DNA from: Prevotellaceae bacterium UBA1746 | GTDB taxonomy: Bacteria; Bacteroidota; Bacteroidia; Bacteroidales; Bacteroidaceae | Length of the DNA stretch: 57,642 nucleotides | Assembly: GCA_905369775.1 (NCBI GenBank) | Contig: CAJPJR010000009.1 | Coordinates: 1 to 57,642 of the forward strand | Direction of reading: 5' to 3' | Part shown: piece by piece, positions 25,292 through 31,591 of the stretch | Layout: each line of letters begins with the position of its first letter | Position numbering within the stretch: the stretch's first letter is position 1 | Made by a program: the position numbers and the translations under genes | The notes under the pieces: generated by a model | Told to the model about the DNA's origin: nothing | The model's input: only the letters and a program-made list of their open reading frames with translations | Databases searched by the model: none

Positions 25292-26257
25292 TTACCATTC
25301 ATGCGAGGAGCGGCGGGAGGCATTCTTCACACCCACGAGCTTCACCTTGAAGATCAAAGCCGAGTAGGGGGGGATGGGACCGCTCTCTTGAGCACCGTAA
25401 GCCTGATCCCAGGGAATGTAGACAATCCATTCGGCGCCCACCTTCATGTTGGTGAGTGCAGTTGTGAAGCCGGGGATGACACCGCCCACGGGGATTTCAA
25501 CGGGCTTGCCGTTCGATGAATCGAAAATATTACCGCCGATGAGTTTACCTTCGTAGGAGACCTTAGCGATTTGGTTGCGCTTGAGTGTGGCACCGGTACC
25601 GGGCTTGAGTTCCTTGTAGTAGACCCCACCGGGAAGTGCTTTCACACCGGGTTGCTTCGCCATGTTCTTAATGAACTCTTCGTTCTTCTTCTTGCTGTCA
25701 CCATAGAGTTTCTCATTGAACTTGTCCGTCATGGCTGCCACACGGGCCTGGAAGAACGGATACACCGTCTGCATATTGTAGGCCACGCCTCCCTTGTCGA
25801 AGAGTGCGCTCACGCCGTTTTTACCATCGAGCATACCGGCCAGAAACATATCGCCCGAGAGGTGCTTGGTGGAGTCCTTGCCAAAGATCTGCTGTTCGAC
25901 TTGGAGGAAGAGACGCGACTTGACATTCATACCGGCTTGCATACCCATCTGGTACGCCATTTCCTTTTTGTCGTCGCCGGCGTTGATACCGTCCATCATT
26001 CCCTTGAAGAAAGCATCCACGTAGGCCGAGTCAGAACCGGCCTGCATGAGATAGTCTTTGATCATTTCGGGCGTGGGGGCCTGCGACATACCGAGGGCAT
26101 AAGAAATAGTGTCGTTGTCGCTAGACAGGCTAACCGACGATCTTTTGTCCTGTTTACCTCCGCAAGAGGCGATTTGCTTCTTGGGAGTTTTGGGAGCGGC
26201 AACTGCGCTGAGCGTGAAGAGCGCCAACGCCGTGAAAGCGAAATGACGAATTTTCAT
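25292..26257 (-). CDS. FKBP-type peptidyl-prolyl isomerase with chimeric N-terminus and altered C-terminal tail (third of the tandem)
   Basis: 321 residues from MKIRHFAF; the longer open frame to 26527 runs into the previous gene and is rejected. Residues 1-27 copy the signal of the gene downstream (MKIRHFAFTALALFTLSAVA, then APKTPKK). From ASCGGKQDKR onward the protein follows the upstream lipoprotein gene. The lipobox Cys is thus kept, but behind a KTPKKQ linker where it probably cannot be lipidated. The FKBP domain is complete (VSYEGKLIGGNIFDSS, IPPYSALIF). The tail ends SRRSSHEW at a TAA, while sequence past the stop still encodes PQMPVQVQQ, the tail of its parent, so indels have broken the old C-terminus. 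Confidence 0.85.
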   Translation of the reverse strand: MKIRHFAFTALALFTLSAVAAPKTPKKQIASCGGKQDKRSSVSLSSDNDTISYALGMSQAPTPEMIKDYLMQAGSDSAYVDAFFKGMMDGINAGDDKKEMAYQMGMQAGMNVKSRLFLQVEQQIFGKDSTKHLSGDMFLAGMLDGKNGVSALFDKGGVAYNMQTVYPFFQARVAAMTDKFNEKLYGDSKKKNEEFIKNMAKQPGVKALPGGVYYKELKPGTGATLKRNQIAKVSYEGKLIGGNIFDSSNGKPVEIPVGGVIPGFTTALTNMKVGAEWIVYIPWDQAYGAQESGPIPPYSALIFKVKLVGVKNASRRSSHEW

Positions 26258-26289
26258 AATACGAATGATAAGCTGAATGAGTAAAATCC

Positions 26290-26330
26290 GCCACTTCCGG
26301 TGTGGCATGGAGAGCCACACCGGAAGCGCC
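26290..26330 (-). terminator. Hairpin between the third and second FKBP genes
   Basis: A perfect 13-bp stem (26294-26306 with 26314-26326) has a 7-nt loop and is followed on the minus strand by GGATTTTAC. It could terminate or attenuate transcription after the gene ending at 26338. Confidence 0.65.
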
Positions 26331-26337
26331 GAACCAC

Positions 26338-27315
26338 TTACTGAACCTGTACAGGCATTTCCTGTCCCTCGGGCATCTGCGGCTGTGCGCCTTGGGGCAT
26401 TTTGGGTGCTGCGGGAGCATTCTTCACAGCGACGAGCTTGATCTTGAAAGTCAGCGCAGAGTAGGGAGGGATGGGGCCGCTCCCTTGAGCACCGTAAGCT
26501 TGATCCCAGGGAATGTAGACAATCCATTCGGCGCCCACCTTCATGTTGGTGAGTACAGTCGTGAAGCCGGGGATGACACCGTCCACGGGGAACTCAACGG
26601 TCTTGCCGTTCGACGAATCGAAGGTCTTGCCGCCAATGAGTTTACCTTCGTAGGAGACCTCAGCGATTTGGTTGCGCGTGGGTGTGGCACCGGTACCGGG
26701 CGTGAGTTCCTTGTAGTAAACACCGCCGGGGAGGGATTTCACACCGGGCTGCTTGGCCATGTTCTTGATGAAGTCTTCGTTCTTCTTCTTCATGGGGCCG
26801 TAGAGTTTCTCGTTGGCTTTGGCCGTCATGGCAGCTACACGAGACTGGAGGAACTGACCCACCGTCTGCGTATTGTAGGCCACGCCACCCTTGTCGAAGA
26901 TTGCGCTCACACCGTTTTTACCGTCGAGCATACCGGCCAGGAACATAGCGCCCGAGAGGTGCTTGGTGGAGTCCTTGCCAAAGATCTGCTGTTCGATTTG
27001 GGGGAAGAGACGCGACTTGACGTTCATACCGGCTTGCATACCCATCTGGTACGCCATTTCCTTTTTGTCGTCGCCGGCGTTGATACCGTCCTTCATACCC
27101 TTGAAGAAAGCATCCACATAGGCCGAGTCAGAACCGGCCTGCATGAGGTAGCCTTTGATCATTTCGGGCGTGGGCGCCTGCGACATACCGAGAGCATAAG
27201 AGATGGTGTCGTTGTCGTTAGACAGGCTAACCGACGATTTTTTGTCCTGTTTACCTCCGCAAGAGGCGAGGAAAGTCATGGGCACGAGGAGTGCACCGAG
27301 GATAAATTTATTCAT
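26338..27315 (-). CDS. FKBP-type peptidyl-prolyl isomerase lipoprotein (second of the tandem)
   Basis: 325 residues with a true lipobox (MNKFILGALLVPMTFLASC, then GGKQDKK). The helical domain (about 35-215) contains YALGMSQAPTPEMIKGYLMQ and LAGMLDGKNGVSAIFDKGG. The FKBP domain (about 215-310) has VSYEGKLIGGKTFDSSNGK, DGVIPGFTTVLTNMKVG and IPPYSALTF. It ends in a Pro/Gln/Met-rich tail (APAAPKMPQGAQPQMPEGQE, then MPVQVQ). It should be an outer-membrane-anchored foldase. It is the parent of most of the next gene downstream. Only 32 bp separate it from the preceding cytoplasmic FKBP gene. Confidence 0.9.
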   Translation of the reverse strand: MNKFILGALLVPMTFLASCGGKQDKKSSVSLSNDNDTISYALGMSQAPTPEMIKGYLMQAGSDSAYVDAFFKGMKDGINAGDDKKEMAYQMGMQAGMNVKSRLFPQIEQQIFGKDSTKHLSGAMFLAGMLDGKNGVSAIFDKGGVAYNTQTVGQFLQSRVAAMTAKANEKLYGPMKKKNEDFIKNMAKQPGVKSLPGGVYYKELTPGTGATPTRNQIAEVSYEGKLIGGKTFDSSNGKTVEFPVDGVIPGFTTVLTNMKVGAEWIVYIPWDQAYGAQGSGPIPPYSALTFKIKLVAVKNAPAAPKMPQGAQPQMPEGQEMPVQVQ

Positions 27316-27347
27316 TGCGTTGTTTTTGTTTCGGGGAATGGGAGGAT

Positions 27348-27938
27348 TTATTTGCCTTCGATACCGATCAGTTCGACATCAAAGATGAGCGCGGCGTAGG
27401 GAGGGATGCTACCACCGGCACCTTGTGCGCCGTAAGCGAGATCGAAGGGAATGAAGAAGCGGAATTTCGATCCGATGCTCATGAGTTGGAGTCCCTCGGT
27501 CCACCCGCGGATGACACCCTGGAGGGGGAAGCTGGCGGGTTCGCCTCGACGATAGCTGCTGTCGAAAACGGTGCCGTCGATGAGTCGTCCCTCATAGTGG
27601 CAGGTAACGGTGTCGGTGGGTGTGGGTTTGATGCCGAGTGCCGGGGTGAGCACTTCGTACTGCAAACCGGTTTCGGTGACTTTCACGCCTTCTCGCTTGG
27701 CGTTTTCGGCGAGAAAGTTTTCGCCGGCTTCGCGTGCGGCCTTGCCTGCGGCTTCTTGCTGTTCGCGCAGGAATTCCTGCACGAGACCTTGGGCTTGCAC
27801 TTCGGTCATTTCGAGTTTGTCCCCGTTGAGCACTTGTTCGACGGCGCGGGTGAACTCACCGGTGATGAGTCCTTCGATGTTCATCCCTTTGAGGTTGTTG
27901 CCAATGATCAGGCCGAGGGCGTAAGAGAGTTTTTCCAT
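27348..27938 (-). CDS. Cytoplasmic FKBP-type peptidyl-prolyl isomerase (first of the tandem)
   Basis: 196 residues starting MEKLSYALGLIIGNNLKGMN with no signal peptide, so it is cytoplasmic. An FklB-like helical domain (about 1-95, with FLREQQEAAGKAAREAGENF) precedes the FKBP domain (CHYEGRLIDGTVFDSSYRRG, GVIRGWTEGLQLMSIG, YGAQGAGGSIPPYAALIF). All binding-pocket residues are present. It heads the four-gene tandem array and has a -7 element at 27983. The array thus goes from one cytoplasmic to three exported isomerases. Confidence 0.9.
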   Translation of the reverse strand: MEKLSYALGLIIGNNLKGMNIEGLITGEFTRAVEQVLNGDKLEMTEVQAQGLVQEFLREQQEAAGKAAREAGENFLAENAKREGVKVTETGLQYEVLTPALGIKPTPTDTVTCHYEGRLIDGTVFDSSYRRGEPASFPLQGVIRGWTEGLQLMSIGSKFRFFIPFDLAYGAQGAGGSIPPYAALIFDVELIGIEGK

Positions 27939-27982
27939 AAACTACGGAGCGAGTTATCTTTTTCTTATTGATATTCAGCGAG

Positions 27983-27990
27983 CAAAGATA
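27983..27990 (-). promoter_or_regulatory. -7 element of the FKBP array
   Basis: The minus strand reads TATCTTTG, 44 bp before the ATG at 27938. No TTG is found at the ideal -33 distance. Confidence 0.5.
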
Positions 27991-28015
27991 CGAATTTATC
28001 GTTTGCCACGCGGTT

Positions 28016-28888
28016 TTAGTTACTATTTTTTTCAGTGCGCTGCTCTTCTTCCCGATAAATTTTGTCGATGATGATGCCGGCGAGGGTAAATCCGAAAATG
28101 GCAGTGATGTGCGACAACGTACCATTGATCTGTGCTTTGCGGTCGTTCCAGGAATGATGGAGCAAGTCGGCACGTCCCTCCTCGTGGTCGGTGCTTTCGG
28201 CCACCGTTGGTTCGGGTTCGGTGATGTCGTCGACCCCAAGATTGGGCAGTACCTCGTCAGAAAACACACAACGGAACTTGCGTTTCGGCCAAGTCTTGGC
28301 GCGCTTGAACTTGTTGCGCAGGGCGCGGGCCAGCGGGCAGCCGCGAACGTTGCCGAACTCGGCAATCTGCACGCGCGTGGGATCCATTTTCAGCGCCGCT
28401 CCCATCGACGAGACGAACAAGGCCCCGGTCTGCGTGGCGCGCAAGATGAGGTGTGCCTTCTCGGCGAGCGAATCGATGGCGTCGATGATCACGTCGTAAG
28501 TGTCGAGCGCGAAGGTCTCGGCATTTTCTGCACAATAAATATCCTGCACCGCGCAGATTTCGGCATCGGGATTGATGCTGAGCAGGCGCTCCCGCACCAC
28601 CTCTACTTTCACACGCCCCACGGTCGGCACAGTGGCGGGCATTTGGCGGTTGACATTCGTGATGCTCACCCGATCGGAATCGACCAGTGTGAGCCGGCGC
28701 ACGCCCGATCGCACCAAACTCTCGGCGCACCAACTTCCCACACCGCCGACACCGAAGAGGATGACACGCAAGGCGCCGATGCGTTGCAGCACCCGATCAC
28801 CCACCAGCAGGCGTGTGCGGTGGAAAATGTGCTGTTCGCGGTCGGTGAAAGCGGAGGAGGGGGCTGAAGAGTCCAAAGGTTGCGACAT
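28016..28888 (-). CDS. tcdA: tRNA threonylcarbamoyladenosine dehydratase (TcdA/CsdL)
   Basis: 290 residues from MSQPLDSS; the upstream extension to 28954 encodes no signal or conserved sequence. The E1-like nucleotide-binding motif RVILFGVGGVGSWCAESLVR is followed by LTLVDSDRVSITNVNRQ. DVIIDAIDSLAEKAHLI and the CRCVF-like region near residue 235 fit TcdA. The enzyme uses ATP to cyclise t6A to ct6A at position 37 of ANN-decoding tRNAs. A hydrophobic C-terminal helix (AIFGFTLAGIIIDKIY) is usual for the family. It follows the sirtuin gene by 69 bp and is probably co-transcribed with it. Confidence 0.9.
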   Translation of the reverse strand: MSQPLDSSAPSSAFTDREQHIFHRTRLLVGDRVLQRIGALRVILFGVGGVGSWCAESLVRSGVRRLTLVDSDRVSITNVNRQMPATVPTVGRVKVEVVRERLLSINPDAEICAVQDIYCAENAETFALDTYDVIIDAIDSLAEKAHLILRATQTGALFVSSMGAALKMDPTRVQIAEFGNVRGCPLARALRNKFKRAKTWPKRKFRCVFSDEVLPNLGVDDITEPEPTVAESTDHEEGRADLLHHSWNDRKAQINGTLSHITAIFGFTLAGIIIDKIYREEEQRTEKNSN

Positions 28889-28957
28889 AAAAATGGGGGT
28901 GAATTGAAAGAAATAAGGGAGAAAACGGAGAAATACGGGGGAGAAATCGCGCAAAAG

Positions 28958-29671
28958 TCAACACTGCACCAACGCGTCGCGCAATTGTGCCAAACCTTCG
29001 GAGGCTTTGGCGCGAATGACGTGCACTTTTCGTCCGTCGGGCACCTCCACTTCCTGCGGATCGATGAGGAAGATCGGCGTGCCGGGACGAACACAGCGCA
29101 CCAATCCCGCGGCGGGATAGACCACCAGCGAGGTACCGACGATCACCAGCGCATCGGCTTCGGCCACCCACTCGGCGGCGCGCTCGATGAGGGGCACCGA
29201 TTCGCCAAACCACACAATGTAGGGGCGCAACAAACTCCCGTCGCCGGCCTTTTGTCCGGGCAAGATGTCAAGCTGCGGAGGGGCAAGCGTGACGATGTGG
29301 AACGGGTTGTTCGGATCGCGCGACGAACAAGCTTTCATCAGTTCGCCGTGCAGGTGCAACACCTGCGAAGAACCGGCTCGCTCGTGCAGATCGTCCACAT
29401 TCTGCGTGACGATGTGCACATCGAAGTCGTTTTCCAGTTCGGCCAGGAGTTCATGTCCCCGATTGGGGCGCGCTTCGACCAACTGCCGGCGTAGTCCGTT
29501 GTAAAACTCATTGACAAAATTCGGATCGCGCTGCCATCCCTCGGGCGTGGCCACCTTTTCCACGGGATGCGTTTCCCAAAGTCCGCCGCTGTCGCGAAAG
29601 GTGGCAAAACCACTCTCGGCGCTCATACCGGCGCCGGTGAGCACCACGATTTTTTTCTGCTGTGCTGTCAT
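28958..29671 (-). CDS. cobB: Sir2-family NAD-dependent protein deacylase
   Basis: 237 residues. NAD binding is shown by VVLTGAGMSAESGFATFRD (about 9-27), TQNVDDLHE (about 100) and VGTSLVVYPAAGLV (about 190). The catalytic His is in LHLHG (about 118). The zinc-binding module is reduced: where the four-Cys site is expected there is only KACSSRDPNNPF, so this belongs to the bacterial class without a clear zinc ribbon, close to CobB sirtuins that remove acetyl or succinyl groups from lysine. It leads a minus-strand pair with tcdA; the TATTTTTG -7 element is at 29703-29696. Confidence 0.9.
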   Translation of the reverse strand: MTAQQKKIVVLTGAGMSAESGFATFRDSGGLWETHPVEKVATPEGWQRDPNFVNEFYNGLRRQLVEARPNRGHELLAELENDFDVHIVTQNVDDLHERAGSSQVLHLHGELMKACSSRDPNNPFHIVTLAPPQLDILPGQKAGDGSLLRPYIVWFGESVPLIERAAEWVAEADALVIVGTSLVVYPAAGLVRCVRPGTPIFLIDPQEVEVPDGRKVHVIRAKASEGLAQLRDALVQC

Positions 29672-29695
29672 ATCATTTACCCTAAATCAACACTG

Positions 29696-29703
29696 CAAAA
29701 ATA
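29696..29703 (-). promoter_or_regulatory. -7 element of the sirtuin-tcdA transcript
   Basis: The minus strand reads TATTTTTG, 24 bp before the ATG. Together with the plus-strand element at 29800 it makes a divergent promoter region. Confidence 0.5.
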
Positions 29704-29799
29704 CGCTTTTTTCAAGCTCTATCTCCCGATCCGCCGCGACAAAGTGCGACGAGAACGCGAAAAAAACGACCCTCGCTCACATTATCGGCAAAGAATGCT

Positions 29800-29807
29800 T
29801 ACCTTTG
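29800..29807 (+). promoter_or_regulatory. -7 element of the fucP-FKBP-uvrA transcript
   Basis: TACCTTTG matches TAnnTTTG and lies 28 bp before the ATG at 29836. Confidence 0.55.
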
Positions 29808-29835
29808 CTTCAATAACTTATTCAAAACCACACTC

Positions 29836-31092
29836 ATGAATTTAGTACGAACGCGTGACGGTCACAACTACCTCACCCCGTTTCTCCTCGTCACCACCCT
29901 TTTCTTTTTGTGGGGTTTCGCCCACAGCATTCTCGATGTGCTGAACAAGTACTTCCAAGACGCGCTGCACCTCACCAAAACCGAATCGGCTTTCATCCAA
30001 GTTGTGGTCTACGGCGGTTATTTCCTCATGGCGCTGCCGGCCGGCGCCTTCATTCGCCGCTTCGGCTACCGCGCCGGTGTGCTGCTCGGCCTTGTCCTCT
30101 ACGGCATCGGCGCGCTGCTCTTCATTCCCGGCGCGCAGATCATGACCTTCCCCTTCTTCCTCGGCTGCCTCTTCATCATCGGGTGCGGACTCACCTTCCT
30201 CGAAACCTCCGCCAACCCCTATGTCACCGTGCTCGGCGAGCCCGAACACAGCGAACAACGCATCAATTTCTCGCAATCCTTCAACGGTTTGGGTTGGATT
30301 ATCGGCCCGGTGACCGGTAGTTACTTCCTCTTCAACGACAAAAACCAATCGCCCGACATCTCCATGCCCTATCTGCTCATCGGCATCGTGGTCATGGTCG
30401 TCGCCCTCTTGTTCTCGCGCGTTCGTCTGCCCGAAATCACCCCCGAGGAGGACGAACTCACCCAAGCCGAGGAAGCGGCACTTGAAGCCGAGGGCGATCA
30501 CAATCACAGCGACCTCCATGTGCTGCTCCGCAACGGTGCTTTCCTCTTCGGATGGGTCGGCATTTTCGTCTACGTGGCGGCACAGACCGGCGTGAACAGT
30601 TTCTTCATCAACTATGCTGTGGAGAGTGCCGGTATCGATCGCGGCGACGCCGGGCGCATCCTCGGTGTCTGCGGCATGGGGCTTTTCTTCGTCGGTCGCA
30701 TGCTCGGCAGTTGGATCATGCAATACATCCGCGCCGAACGCCTCTTGGCCATTCTTGCCCTCGTCGCCGCCCACTGCTCCATGCTCGTCGTGGCCTCTCC
30801 CGGCCGCGTGGGTTTCACGGCGCTGCTCATCGTCTATTTCTGCGAGAGCATCATGTTCCCCACCATCTTCGCCCTCGCCCTCCGCGGTTTGGGTCGCCGC
30901 ACCAAAATCGCCTCGTCGCTCCTCATCATGGGCATCGTCGGCGGTGCCGTGGCTCCTCTGCTCATGGGGTTGATTGCCGACCACTCTTCCATGGCCTACG
31001 GCTTCATCGTGCCCCTCGTTTGCTTCTTCATCATCGCCGCCTACGGTGGTTTTGTGGTGCGCCGCAGTGCTCGCGCGAAGCACCGCCACTGA
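29836..31092 (+). CDS. FucP-type sugar:proton symporter (MFS, FHS family)
   Basis: 418 residues with twelve predicted membrane segments. The start LTPFLLVTTLFFLWGFAHSI, LDVLNKYFQ, FIQVVVYGGYFLMALPAG and GLTFLETSANPYVTVLG are strong signatures of the FHS family (L-fucose, glucose/galactose permeases), which bring hexoses across the inner membrane with protons. A charged cytoplasmic loop (EEDELTQAEEAALEAEGDH) separates the two six-helix halves. The exact sugar cannot be told from sequence. It is the first gene of a plus-strand run with a short gap (19 bp) to an FKBP gene; the grouping is probably not functional. Confidence 0.9.
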   Translation: MNLVRTRDGHNYLTPFLLVTTLFFLWGFAHSILDVLNKYFQDALHLTKTESAFIQVVVYGGYFLMALPAGAFIRRFGYRAGVLLGLVLYGIGALLFIPGAQIMTFPFFLGCLFIIGCGLTFLETSANPYVTVLGEPEHSEQRINFSQSFNGLGWIIGPVTGSYFLFNDKNQSPDISMPYLLIGIVVMVVALLFSRVRLPEITPEEDELTQAEEAALEAEGDHNHSDLHVLLRNGAFLFGWVGIFVYVAAQTGVNSFFINYAVESAGIDRGDAGRILGVCGMGLFFVGRMLGSWIMQYIRAERLLAILALVAAHCSMLVVASPGRVGFTALLIVYFCESIMFPTIFALALRGLGRRTKIASSLLIMGIVGGAVAPLLMGLIADHSSMAYGFIVPLVCFFIIAAYGGFVVRRSARAKHRH

Positions 31093-31111
31093 TTGATCGA
31101 TCCTCCCCATC

Positions 31112-31582
31112 ATGGCTCACAAGAAAAAGATGAATGCGGCCGCCCTCGCCGCCTATAAAACCGAGAACGAAAACTTTCTCGCCAATCTCCGCGGCCGCAC
31201 CGGCATACAAGAGTTGCGCTGCGGCGTGCTCTACAAGGTGGTGCAAACGGCCCCTGCTCCGCCGGCCGATGCCGACGAGCGCACGCTGCGCCGCCACAAT
31301 GCCACGCCCGCTCCGCGCTCGGTGGTCACGGTTCATTACGAAGGACGCCTCATCGATGGGCAGGTCTTCGACTCCTCTCGCCGCGGGACCGGCACTCCAC
31401 CGGCTTTCCGCGTCAACGAACTCATCACCGGTTGGCAAGTGGCACTCGTCAACATGCACATAGGCGACGTATGGGAGCTCTACGTTCCCGCCGCTGCCGG
31501 CTACGGTGAGCGAGGTGCCGGTCGCGACATTCCGGGACACAGCACCCTCATCTTCCGCATCGAACTCTTAGACATCGCATAA
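31112..31582 (+). CDS. Small FKBP-type peptidyl-prolyl isomerase
   Basis: 156 residues with no signal peptide, so cytoplasmic. A short N-terminal helical stretch (ALAAYKTENENFLANLRGR) precedes the FKBP domain: VTVHYEGRLIDGQVFDSSRR, NELITGWQVALVNMHIGD, then YGERGAGRDIPGHSTLIF. The PP of IPP is changed to PG, but the pocket is otherwise present. It is the fifth FKBP gene within 7.5 kb and the only one outside the tandem array and on the opposite strand. It sits 9 bp upstream of uvrA and shares its transcript. Confidence 0.88.
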   Translation: MAHKKKMNAAALAAYKTENENFLANLRGRTGIQELRCGVLYKVVQTAPAPPADADERTLRRHNATPAPRSVVTVHYEGRLIDGQVFDSSRRGTGTPPAFRVNELITGWQVALVNMHIGDVWELYVPAAAGYGERGAGRDIPGHSTLIFRIELLDIA

Positions 31583-31591
31583 ACTATTTTC

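Noticed and set aside
25292..26527. 411-codon version of the chimeric FKBP gene
   Set aside because: The extra N-terminal 90 codons overlap the neighbouring FKBP gene and its terminator in another frame; the ATG at 26257 gives a normal signal peptide.
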